Assembly (NCBI GenBank): GCA_009663005.1
Contig: CM018911.1
Coordinates: 13,025,983-13,045,982, forward strand
Length of the DNA stretch: 20,000 nucleotides
From: Actinidia chinensis
Lineage: Eukaryota; Streptophyta; Magnoliopsida; Ericales; Actinidiaceae
Direction of reading: 5' to 3'
A program made the translations under genes and the position numbers. Position 1 is the stretch's first letter, and each line of letters opens with the position of its first letter. The notes beneath the pieces are model-generated. The model was not told the DNA's origin, did no database searches, and saw only the letters and a list, made by a program, of their open reading frames with translations. This document shows, one piece after another, positions 9,816 to 18,493 of the stretch.

Positions 9816-10600
9816 AACGACTAGAATTTGGGGTTGGTTCCTATCCGTATCCCTGCATTCATTAGGGAGAGAAGAATGCATGAAGACCACAAATTCAATT
9901 TTATATGCAAGTGCGTGAAGTAGTAGCAGCCACAATAATGTGCGCTTTGGCCCACAAAATAAGTAACCTTCAGCCATGAAGCCAGCATATCAATATCACT
10001 CGTCTGCAAGACGACAAAACCATGGCCGGGCTGCAAAAAAAGCTACCACGCAGGAGTGTAATGAAAATGTGAAAATCTTAACCTTTTAATAGGCGCTGAT
10101 TTTAGAATTCCCACTTTTCACCAAATTCATTATGTTGCTTGTTGCAGTAAAATCCGTAAACATAACCGTGAAAATGCCATTTTATGGAGAACTAGAAAGG
10201 AGAATTCACTGAAGTGAATAACTGGTAGGCATAGTATAACAGAAAGTTGTACAACTCTCTCTTCTTTCTCCCAGAAAATGTAAAGGCATTCCAAGGTTTT
10301 GAATATCGTATATAGTAATTTTCATTAAAGTTTAACCAAAATATGAAAAAAATATGAATTAAAGACAGACAAACTCTTAAAAATAGAATTTGTTAGGTTA
10401 TGACTATCTAAACAAACTGAGTTTTCGGAGGATGACAGTGGTGAAAATGAAAAAAATAGATTTTTTTTTTTTGATGGGTGTAGCATGATAATATGATACG
10501 TAGAGAGTGCAACAAAGTCAAGTTTCTCCATACACCTATATTACGCTTACATCGCGTTCACTTTCTGCAAAAACACATTAGAAAATTTTTTACTATTTTT
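9816..10600. other. intergenic stretch with one weak candidate exon
   Basis: No gene was recognised with confidence. On the minus strand a 63-base segment (10030 down to 9968) is framed by an acceptor TTTTTTTGCAG and a donor AAG|GTTACT, and reads PGHGFVVLQTSDIDMLASWL without a stop. I do not recognise it. The rest is AT-rich and includes TATG/AAAT-rich sequence near 10310-10480. Confidence 0.4.
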
Positions 10601-10959
10601 TATTGACAGTATCCATATCAAATTTGAACTTCCCATTTTGTCCATGATTTGCCCACTTTTTCCTCTTACATAACATTACACCAATTCATGGGAAATTTTG
10701 GTTGCAACCATGTATAAAAATGTGTGATAACTTCTTGTAAAAAATTATTTCAATCAAATACGTAGAAAAAAGTAAATTTGCTTCTTTTTTTTATTATTTA
10801 TTTTTCATATCCTAATGTGTTCACTCTTTAAACACTAAGATTTTGTCATGACCCAATCCTTCCGCAAAGTCTTATTTCAATAACAACCAACATTTATTCT
10901 TTTTATTCCGTGAAGCAAGTGAAAAACAACACGCGCCAAGTTAAAAATTTTTTCTACAA
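10601..10959 (-). repeat. duplicated 3' flank of GSTU copy C
   Basis: Non-coding sequence resembling the 3' flank of copy B at 3050-3394. Shared landmarks are TTTGCCCACTTTTTCCTCTT, CACCAATTCATGGG, a CTTCTTGTAAAAAATTATTTCAATC-like stretch, and GTGAAGCAAGTGAAAAAC just before the lost stop codon. It supports segmental tandem duplication of the GSTU genes. Confidence 0.6.
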
Positions 10960-11901
10960 TCCAAACCCCTTTTAGGCAGAGGCTTGGAGGGAATGCTACT
11001 GTTACTGTTGTTGCGGAGATAAACATCCATCTTATCTCTGGGTGGTAAATCTTCCTTGATAACTGGATGGTTAGAAAATTTGCATCCAAGCAGTGTACAT
11101 GGAAACTGTTGTGCTCAAAACTAATTAGCTGGGATCACCACACACAAAAGACAATAAGAATTTACGTGGTTCGCCAACAATATGCCACTTTGAAATCACC
11201 AATCCACTATCAAACGAATGGATTACAACGTAGGCGACGTCACCCAATCCACTATAAACCGAATGGTTACAACGGAGGAGACTCGATCCGCTCACTCACA
11301 CCCTCTCCTCACAATCTCTCTCTGTCGTTGCCTCCAAGCTCACCACCTCACAAACATCTGCTCTCACAGCCCACAAGCAAACACACGTAAAAAATCTAAG
11401 CACCCTACCATCCCTTTTATAGACTCAAGGGAAGGATGCGGTGGACTCCTACCAGAATACCTAATCATTTTACCTAAGCTATCTAGGAAACAAAAGATCA
11501 AAGACGCTCCAAGAGTTCTAGATAACTCGAGATTTCATCACCGTCACATGGATACTCCATATGAATCCATCGGGCTTGGGCTTGGCTACTGGACTTGGAC
11601 TCATCTCAAGTGGGCTTGGACTCATCAAATGGGCTGGACCCAACATAACTGGAGTGGATTCTAGAATTGTCATGAACCCAACTTCTTTAAACGGCAACAA
11701 TATAAGTATCCATCCAAGTTACAAGGGGGGGGGGTCCCCAAATACCCAATTTTTTTTTTTTCCCCTCGTAAATAACTTTATATATCCTTCCGTTAGAGCT
11801 CTCCTTCTATCTTCTTCCTCCAAGTCCTCTATGACTGATTGGAGATAAAGTTTCTTTTCATCTCCTTGCTAGCACGTAGCCATCCACGCATCCTCGAAAA
11901 A
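10960..11901 (-). pseudogene. tau-class glutathione S-transferase exon 2, copy C, split by an insertion
   Basis: The 5' half of exon 2 (11901 down to about 11652) begins after a TATATAAG acceptor with FFEDAWMATC, matching LMDSAWLAMC of copy A. It then decays: an in-frame stop follows, the KFFGG region is scrambled by A- and G-runs (11727-11762), and KEVGFMTILES corresponds to EEVGSMIILDP. The 3' half (about 11103 down to 10960) encodes the region of NHPIIKENLPPRD with frameshifts; the stop codon region is altered. An LTR-like element of about 540 bp sits between the halves, and a LINE-like element lies immediately upstream. No exon 1 is recognisable. The 3' flank (10610-10960) is homologous to those of copies A and B. 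This copy is non-functional. Confidence 0.8.
11107..11645 (+). mobile_element. LTR-like insertion inside GSTU copy C (probable solo LTR)
   Basis: The insertion interrupts exon 2 of copy C exactly where copies A and B run on without a gap (ACATGGGAATT...GGATCTAGAATT). Its ends are TGTTG (11107) and CAACA (11645), inverted terminal motifs of the TG...CA type. A direct repeat AACTG lies at 11104-11108 and 11647-11651, overlapping the left end, so the exact boundary is uncertain by 1-3 bases. Inside are AATTTACGTGGTTCGCC, a motif I associate with plant Copia-type LTRs, a TATA-like TTTTATAGACTC (about 11415), a diverged tandem duplication of about 45 bp (AATCCACTAT...) at 11199-11287, and repeated GGGCTTGGACTCATC units near the right end. 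No coding domain is present. Confidence 0.7.
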
Positions 11902-11912
11902 CTTATATACCA

Positions 11913-12862
11913 CTTACTCCTCCGCTCTCTCAAGCGTCCTACAATCCGTCTCTCCCACCAGAGCCCGCCGCCTCCTCTTTGGCGGCCGGCTTGGCCTCCT
12001 CTTCTCGTTTTCTTGTCTTCCCTTCTTTCCCGCTCTCTCTTTTTTTCCGCCTTAGATTTTTGGTTCCTGTTTTGGTAGCTTGAAATTGTAAACCGTTGGG
12101 TTGTGCTCGGTGTTTTCTTGGGTGGTCTTACGGTGCTTTTCCCCCAATGTCGGTCTTTGTTGCCTAGATCTTGGGTCGAACGACATTGGTTTTGGACAGG
12201 CGGTGAGGGGTGACAACGTGAGGGGTAGGTGATGGATTATTGTCCCGAAATGAGACGCAACCAGATCGTTGTTTGATTTTTGGGGTTCTTTGGGTGTGGG
12301 TGTTTTGTGTCTGTTTGGTGATGCACGGATTGCGAATTTGGGTGTTTTGAGGGTTTGGTTGAGATAATTTGGGTGATGCGGCTGATTGGGTTTATTTTTG
12401 CTGTTGTGTATGGCGGCTATATGGGGTTGTGGTTTTGCCGTGGTTATGGATTGTGTTGCGATCATGGTGTTGGCGCGTGGTGACTTGATGGTTTGAGGAG
12501 TTTCGCGTGACAGTAGGTTCGTTTGGGGAATGAATCAATTGCAGCCGGTGTGTTTTGCCGGGGTGAATGGTGTTTAGGTGTAGGTGTTGTGCTGATGGTA
12601 GTGGTGATTGCAGCGGAGTTGATTCTCGCTGAGATGTTTGGGTTTGGTGGCGACCTGAGATTGGTTTTCTCAAGGTGGCGCGTGCATGATTTCAAGCAGT
12701 AGGGTGTTTGTTAGTTGGGATCTTGCCATGTTATGCTTTTACTAGTTGCAGCACTGAAAGAGTATCTGTAATTTCTGAAGCTTTCGTATGTATATCTCTT
12801 TCATTATACATTTGATTTCATCATTTTTTTAAAGAAATATTTACTTTGCCTATCAAAAAAAA
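11913..12862 (+). mobile_element. LINE-derived non-autonomous retroelement
   Basis: A block of about 950 bp is bounded by imperfect direct repeats: GAAAAACTTATATACCA at 11896-11912 and GAAAAGCTATATATACCA at 12863-12880. It ends in an A-rich tail (TTTGCCTATCAAAAAAAA), as plant L1-type LINE 3' ends often do. The target repeats of 17-18 bp suit target-primed reverse transcription. The left part is CT-rich with GCCGCC motifs, the middle is strongly T/G-rich, and the end is AT-rich. I see no reverse transcriptase or endonuclease motif in any frame, so it is either internally deleted or made of untranslated parts. Long minus-strand ORFs here (12052-12695) are artefacts of the T/G bias. It inserted at the intron/exon 2 boundary of GSTU copy C and duplicated the splice acceptor. 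Confidence 0.65.
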
Positions 12863-12880
12863 GAAAAGCTATATATACCA

Positions 12881-13184
12881 AGTTACCATTATACTGCCAT
12901 TTAAAGATGATTAAATACACATGAAATATATAAAATACGCATATAATCAGTTACTTTAATATTGCAATTCATAAAATAGAGAAATTTTATTCATAAGATA
13001 ATAGAATTCTTATTTATTCAAATAAATAAAACACAATAAGTTCCGAGTGAGGGAACAACTCAAGTTTGTAATTCACTGTCGTCTCGTGATCTAAATTCTA
13101 AGGGGCCCATTCTGCTATAATAAGTGAACATATATAGACGACAAATAAAGATAATAATGTTTAAGCCAACAAGCAAAGCTTGAA
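12881..13184. other. AT-rich spacer
   Basis: Probably what remains of the GSTU copy C intron next to the LINE target duplication, passing into the 3' side of the RING pseudogene. No exon-1 sequence of a GSTU (FW..., EYEFIEE, YIDETW) could be found here. Confidence 0.45.
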
Positions 13185-13968
13185 TCAGGGATGTGGGGGT
13201 AGTAAATCGCATTCAGACACGACTTGCCATTCATGAGCAAGGGAACATGAGAACACGACAGCCGAGCAAGCAACCGTCATCCCAGGAACAAAACTCTTCA
13301 AACAAATCCAACATCCTTCGTCCACATAGAATTCATCATCAGCTCGGAAATACTCCATTGTTTGTTTGCATGATCTAGTTGCAGCAGCTGCCTCATTTAA
13401 ATGACAAGTTCCATCTTTCGTCGCCTTTTCCCAGAGGATTTCCGTAGGCTCTCTCCTGGGGGAACCCGAATTGAAATATCTCCAATAAAGGAGTCCACAC
13501 GCTCCTTCAAAGCCCTGGTAATCACCTCTCGCTCACTCCCAGAGGGTCCTTGGTGCGGCATAAACCTAACATCCACAAGAATCAGCAATACCTTCTTGTC
13601 TACATTTTTAGCATCATTCAATATCAAGTTGGCGAAACTGACTACCCCATATATTAACTGATACTTGATTCTTTCCGGAATTCTCACCTTATTAAGATAG
13701 GAATACAGGAGGCACTCTAAGTTGATATTATCCGTATCCAAATCAATCTGACACAATTGAAATAGAGCACAGTTTAAATTCAACACCACAACATCACAAT
13801 CTTGGTTAGCTTTCAAAACTTGATTGCACAAATATAGGTTGAAAACAATGCCTTCGTATCCATTGGGACCATTGCAGGTGATAATGCTATCGCTCAGTGA
13901 CCAATGAAAAATATACTTATGGTTCATGTTGTAGGATCCGATAGGACCCCAAGCAAAATATGAAATCA
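13185..13968 (-). pseudogene. RING-H2 E3 ubiquitin ligase-like pseudogene
   Basis: A 190-codon open frame (13968 down to 13397) has no ATG at its beginning. It follows a good 3' splice site (TTTACAG at 13975-13969), so it may be a downstream exon; the first internal ATG is at 13927, giving 176 residues (MNHKYIFHWS...). I do not recognise this N-terminal part. It contains a KVLLILVDVRF segment and ends in a basic GKRRRK stretch. One frame over, coding continues with NEAAAATRSCKQTMEYFRAD and then CWICLKSFVPGMTVACS, the first Cys pair of a RING. A second shift leads to LSCSHVP, the Cys-x-His of a RING-H2, then KSCLNA, where the last Cys is lost; the His-x2-Cys between them is deleted. RING-H2 proteins pass ubiquitin from E2 enzymes to substrates; this one could not. 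With two shifts and a deletion I call it a pseudogene. Its 5' side runs into a dispersed repeat at about 14047. Confidence 0.65.
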
Positions 13969-14046
13969 CTGTAAATTAAAGAGATCTCAAATCCAAAGAC
14001 AACAAGTCTCTATAACAATAGTGAATGTGATGCAGATTGCAAGGCT

Positions 14047-14534
14047 TGAAGATTATTGGAGACCCGGGCCCGTTACCCGCGTGATTGGTAAACTTTAATC
14101 GACCATAACTTGTGCTGCGTAACTCCGTTTTTCTCTTATAATATATTGTTGGAAAGCTCTCGACGAGACGAAGATTTTTTTTGGGCTAGGAAATGCGAAA
14201 AACGCTTTTAAGTATGATTTTTGGTCTTTTAGTATTTTGGGCCTGGTTTGGGGCTTGTTTTCTAAGATTTCGTAATTTATTCTTTTAACCCGGTTTGTCC
14301 CGGGCCCTAGGGTTTTGTGAACCATATTTATACTCTAATTCTTTAGGGTTTCAATAGTTTTTGGAGATTAATATTATTTGTGTTGTTTTCCAATCGTTCG
14401 GTATTCTTACGAATCAACGAGCGTTTGATGCCTCTTTATCTGGTATTCGATTGAATCACAGGTTTTAGGAAGCGCAGTATTCTTGGAATCAACATTTATT
14501 GATTTCTTGTAAGTGTCCGCTTGCATCCGAATGA
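14047..14534 (+). mobile_element. LTR-like dispersed repeat, copy 2
   Basis: The best-preserved of the three copies. It shows GATTATTGGAGACCCG, CCCGCGTG, AACTTTAATCGACCATAAC, TGCGTAACTCCG, TTGGAAAGCTCTCGACGAGA, TTTGTCCCGGGCCCTAGGG, TATTTATACTCTAATTC, TCGTTCGGTATTCTTACGAA and TTGATTTCTTGTAAGTGTCC. Similarity to copy 3 continues to a GAATG near the right end. It lies immediately upstream of the RING pseudogene and may have separated that gene from its first exon. The element ends are not defined. Confidence 0.65.
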
Positions 14535-15525
14535 GAATATCGAATGAAATATGAAACCCCATATACACATTCACGCGGAGACAATTATGAACAAAATAGA
14601 AATTGGGTTTGAGTAGGTACCTTATGATGAATCAGGCATGAGGGTTTCCTAAAAAAGGACATGTTTGATTAGCCGGATTAAACATGTAACCTACTTTTTG
14701 AGGTTTTTCTATACCGAGCTACCCATATCATAACTTCAAGGACAACAAACTATTCGGCCCATTGAAACTTTAAAACCTGAAAATTAAAAAAAGTTATAAC
14801 CGAATCGAATGATTTGGTTTCATGGTTTACATTGGTAAATTATATTTACCTGTTATACACAGATAAAGAGAAAAAATAGAACCACTTCTAGACTAACAAA
14901 ACTTGCAAACACGAAAAAACTTCCAAAAGCATGAATAATAACAACATTGAACTGGGTTATGATTAGTTTTTTTTTGGGCCACGGACTTGGGCCTAGATAA
15001 TAGTTTTTAGTTTGGGCCACAGGCTTGGGCTTATATCTATCAATCTATTTATCTATCTACATATAACTTATGATTTGGTTCGGTTTTTAATTACGGTTTA
15101 GATCCAAAAATCACAAATCGATCTGTGTGGGAATGATTTGATTTTCTTGAACTATGAAGTACCCAAGCTTACAATTTGGACCAATTCCAACGGTTGCGCT
15201 GTCGATCGGGTTTTACTCATTCATAAAAAAGGGTTAAATTTCACTTTTACCCTTTTAAATTTGACTAACGTTTCACTTTAATTTAATCCTTATATAAAAT
15301 TCTATATATATTTATATCAATATTATTAGTTGAAAAATATATGTTAAAAACTTGGTTATAGAAGTTTAATTAATTATTCTGCATCTCAAAAAATAAAGAC
15401 AAATCAATTATACATAAACTAATAACTAATAAATATGATTTTATTTTAATAATTAATATTTAAATTAAAAAATAAATCAAAATTCCACATAATGCTGGAA
15501 AAGTAACATGAAGAATTTAAATAAC
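14535..15525. other. AT-rich intergenic stretch, no gene
   Basis: No supportable gene. It includes a short inverted repeat ACATGTTT...AAACATGT near 14659-14687, and two tandem units of about 37 bp carrying TTTGGGCCACRGRCTTGGGC (14965-15038). A low-complexity TATC/TCTA run lies near 15035-15060, and a very AT-rich block covers 15290-15480. Confidence 0.55.
14965..15038. repeat. two-unit tandem repeat, about 37 bp
   Basis: Each unit has the order AGTTTTT..., TTTGGGCCAC, then ACTTGGGCC or GCTTGGGCT, then TA-rich sequence. The second unit differs by several substitutions, so the duplication is not recent. Confidence 0.6.
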
Positions 15526-15721
15526 GGACTATGCTATAATTACACAACAATTGTTTTACAACCAATTACACCAACGCAAAACGACGTCGTTTTGGTATTA
15601 TTAACACAAAAAGCGTCGTTCCATTTAGCCGATCCATTTGGCAGTTAAATGAAACGACGTCGTTTAGCATTTGTTGTAAATAGTTGTTGTAAACAATTGT
15701 TATAAACTTAGCATATTTTAC
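15526..15721. mobile_element. Mutator-type MITE
   Basis: A 196-bp element flanked by a perfect 9-bp direct repeat, TTAAATAAC, at 15517-15525 and 15722-15730. The arms are diverged inverted repeats of about 60 bp. Left reads TATGCTA, ACAACAATTGTTTTACAAC, AAAACGACGTCGTTTT; right, reverse-complemented, reads TATGCTA, ATAACAATTGTTTACAAC, AAACGACGTCGTTT. A 9-bp target duplication with long inverted repeats starting with G is characteristic of Mutator-like elements. There is no ORF, so it is non-autonomous. AACGACGTCGTT is itself a palindrome, present in both arms. Confidence 0.8.
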
Positions 15722-15730
15722 TTAAATAAC

Positions 15731-16117
15731 CGGTGAGAGACCAGTCATGGGACTTAACACTAAACAGGTCCGAACTGGATTCTTGAGTCCAAAGACTCCA
15801 AACAAAAAATACACATGACTGACTATAAGGAGCTTATTAGATGTAAAAGTGCCCCTCTTTGGCTTTTAATGACCTGTAAAGCTTGACAGGCCATTGCTTT
15901 TTCTTTGGCAAGTAGTGGCAAGTTTTGAGCTACAATCTTTTCCTTTGTGAATTTATAAAGAACACAATCCGAGAAGATTCTCGAGCATTCCTTTATTTAT
16001 TGATTTATTTTTTTAGAATGGTACCATAAAATAAATTAGGACTGGCTTCTTGGAGTCCAATTGATGAACATAATCGGTGCAATTTAGCATTTTAGTTCTT
16101 ATCTTAGAATAATAAAA
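15731..16117. other. intergenic stretch, nothing recognised
   Basis: Mixed-composition DNA between two MITE-like elements, without an open frame, RNA gene or repeat that I can name. Confidence 0.45.
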
Positions 16118-16290
16118 TTAGTATTGTAAAAAAAATTAACGTTGATCGAGTTCAGTATCCATTCCGTTCTGTTTTAAACACTTAATAAATGAGTGTGTAG
16201 AAAAACATGTTAATTTTATCCTTTATATTAATATGTATTGATCGGACTAACGATCTGTATCCGATCAACGTGATTTTTTTATAATATTAA
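16118..16290. mobile_element. MITE-like foldback element
   Basis: The left end (TTAGTATTGTAAAAAAAATT, then AACGTTGATCG) and the reverse complement of the right end (TTAATATTATAAAAAAATCA, then CGTTGATCGG) match over about 35 bases with a few differences. The unit is about 170 bp with no coding potential. A target duplication is not clear (possibly TTA/TAA), so the superfamily is open. Confidence 0.55.
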
Positions 16291-17708
16291 AGTTCTTGAT
16301 GAATTATACAATGAACAGTTGAAATTATCAAATACCTCAAAACGGAGTCTAAAATACTTAACTTGCCCACTGATAGTTTAACTATGAGTACAATAAGATG
16401 ATCCATAAATTAAAAAGAAGTGTACGCTTCCAGCAAAGTGCCCTTATTTCAGTCCATCTTAAAATTGCCTTACTTGAAAACTAAGTGTATACACTAAAAC
16501 TATCTCTGATCTAACGAGATGGATTGCCCTTTTTAAGGGTCATTGAAAAGCCTGCGGGCCAGGCTCAATTCAATAGGCCTTTTGCGCCGGCCTATGGTTA
16601 AGAAGGTTCAAGTTTAGGATAAGATGGGCTGAGTTTGGGTTCCAATTTTTTAAGCTCGTGACCGATTCGATCCCAACTCATGGCAAGTCCAAGGCCCAGC
16701 CTTTACCCGCCACGGGCCAACTCAAATCATTAATTTTTTATATATTTTAATATAAAAAATTAATATCATGAATGCGATTTTATGTAATTACACATTATTT
16801 TTTTTATTTTGAATATTTTTTAATCTTTTAATTTACATAAAATATATTTCCAAATATTATTTAAATGCCCGTAGGCTCAGGCCTAGCCTACCCATATGCT
16901 CAGACGCCTTAAATGTCCAGTGGTGGCCTTGAATCTCATCTTGCAAGCCGTCCTCGGCTCATTGACCATTTAAAGTCGATCGAAGCCGCCCGACCCAGGG
17001 AACCCAACCCGATCCGACCCAACCGGCCCCAGCCCTTAACGACTCCTTACTTTTTGGTGTGGTGTGTGTGGTGTTTGTGTTTGTGTGTCACATTTTGAAG
17101 AAATGATTTCTTCAGTGTCTTTCTCAATCAAACATTAATATGTATACGAGAAAAGCTATAATACACCTCTTGATTTTAGTGTATGGTGCACACTCATTGG
17201 TAAAAAAAATAATTTTGACCTTTAAATAAATTAATAGATAATATAACAACTTCAATATTCAATTAATTTGTTTTTAATGAATCGTATTAGTTTGATTATG
17301 AATCGTATTGATTTGATTCTGATTTTAGTGATCACTTTATGAGATATTTTTTTTACGACTTCTATTAGTATTTTTGGTATTTTATAAATTTTTATGATTC
17401 TTTTATGAGCTTTATGGTTTTTTATAATTCTTATTGTATATGGTCATAAATGATTTAATCACTTTAAACATAATTATCTTTGATCCCCAATTAAAGTTTT
17501 ATTGTATTAATTTGATTATTTTTCTTTAATTATAACTGATTATGATGCATTGTAACTAATTAGTGTGTTTTCAAATAATAATTTAGTACTTTTAAATAAT
17601 TTAATTGTCATGGAATTCACCTAATTAAATTTGATCTCGTTTCTGTTAATTGACTTTATATTAGTTTAATTTTTGAGTTATATCAGTTTTGTGATTATGC
17701 AATGCATC
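16291..17708. other. intergenic stretch with GC-rich island, no gene
   Basis: No supportable gene. A GC-richer island (about 16540-17045) surrounds an AT-rich core with a hairpin at 16729-16764. It is followed by a TGTG-rich run (17050-17090), and then by AT-rich sequence with a two-unit tandem repeat, ATGAATCGTATTRRTTTGATT, at 17278-17319. A short ORF at 16913-17098 lies inside the GC-rich island, has no domain, and is probably accidental. Confidence 0.5.
16729..16764. repeat. AT hairpin with perfect 15-bp arms
   Basis: The left arm ATTAATTTTTTATAT (16729-16743) and right arm ATATAAAAAATTAAT (16750-16764) are exact reverse complements separated by six bases. It lies near the centre of a block whose two sides are rich in GGGCC/CCCGACCC motifs, so it may be the middle of a non-autonomous DNA transposon. 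Confidence 0.7.
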
Positions 17709-18215
17709 AGAAGACTACTTGGAGACAACCACCCCCCCCCAATGTGTCGTTATGCCCGCGTGGCAATAAATTTTAATCGGCCGTAAATTTTACTGCGTAA
17801 CTCTGTTTTTTTATTATAATATATTTTTCAAAAAGCTCAGATGAGGCGAAGGCCTTGAAAACGCAAAAAAATATTTTTAATTATGATTTTCAGTCCGTTT
17901 AGTATTTTGGGCTTATTTTTAGGATTTTTATAAATTTTTCTTTTAACCCAATTTGTCCCCGTCCTTAGATTTGTCGGGCCTATTTATACTCTTATTTGTT
18001 ACGTTTTTATCAGTTTTTTAGATTAGTATGTTTATTAGCAAGTTTGCACGTTTCTCCCATCGTTTGGTATTTTTTACAATCACTAACGTGGGTGATGACT
18101 CTTTGCCTGGTACTTGAATCAACAATTTAGAGAAGAAATCAAATCGGCATTTTCGGAATCATCATCTAAAGTTTGATTATTGATTTCTTTTTCCGTATTC
18201 GCTGTGCCATGAATG
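17709..18215 (+). mobile_element. LTR-like dispersed repeat, copy 3
   Basis: Third copy of the repeat seen at 9341 and 14047. It carries AAGACTACTTGGAGACAACC, TGTCGTTATGCCCGCGTGG, TTTTAATCGGCCGTAA, TGCGTAACTCTG, AAAGCTCAGATGAGGCGAAG, TTTAGTATTTTGGGCTT, TATTTATACTCTTATTTG, CATCGTTTGGTATTTTT and TTGATTATTGATTTCTTT. A poly-C run near 17731-17740 separates two landmarks and may be an expansion or a sequencing artefact. The orientation is the same as for the other copies. Confidence 0.65.
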
Positions 18216-18377
18216 GATTTGTAATGAGTTTTCTCTGGGTGGGTTTGTTGGAAAACGGAGAGAGAAGTAGTGGGTTATGGAGTTGAAGTAACATGATAAT
18301 ACTATAATGGAAGTTTTTTCTCCATTACATTTGAAGGGTACTTGCTGATGTGGTTCAAAAAATTTTATATTACAAAG

Positions 18378-18403
18378 TATAAAATTTTGATCAAAATTTT
18401 ATA
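18378..18403. repeat. perfect 26-bp palindrome
   Basis: The sequence reads outward from a central TGATCA with arms of AAAATTTTATA type and is exactly self-complementary. A further ATTTTATA copy at 18362-18369 also pairs with the left arm across a short loop, so alternative hairpins can form. Confidence 0.75.
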
Positions 18404-18433
18404 AAAAATTTATTAAAAAAATTCAAAAGCAAA

Positions 18434-18493
18434 TATAATAATACTAATAATAATAATAATACTAATAATAATAAATAATAATAATAATAAATA
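18434..18493. repeat. AAT trinucleotide microsatellite
   Basis: About 60 bases of AAT/ATA repeats interrupted by ACT units and one shifted unit. Confidence 0.9.

Noticed and set aside
9437..9977. Minus-strand ORFs of 62-82 residues
   Set aside because: They overlap repeat copy 1 and its right edge; they are not conserved in copies 2 and 3.
11067..11848. Plus-strand ORFs of 95-148 residues
   Set aside because: They run across the LTR-like insertion and antisense to the GSTU copy C exon; they contain its tandem repeats and no known domain.
12052..12695. Three overlapping minus-strand ORFs of 77-137 residues rich in Thr, His, Pro and Asn
   Set aside because: They lie opposite a T/G-biased region of a LINE-like element; the composition suppresses stops, and there are no domains.
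13401..13661. 86-residue plus-strand ORF
   Set aside because: It is antisense to the RING pseudogene's open frame, which has the better protein character.
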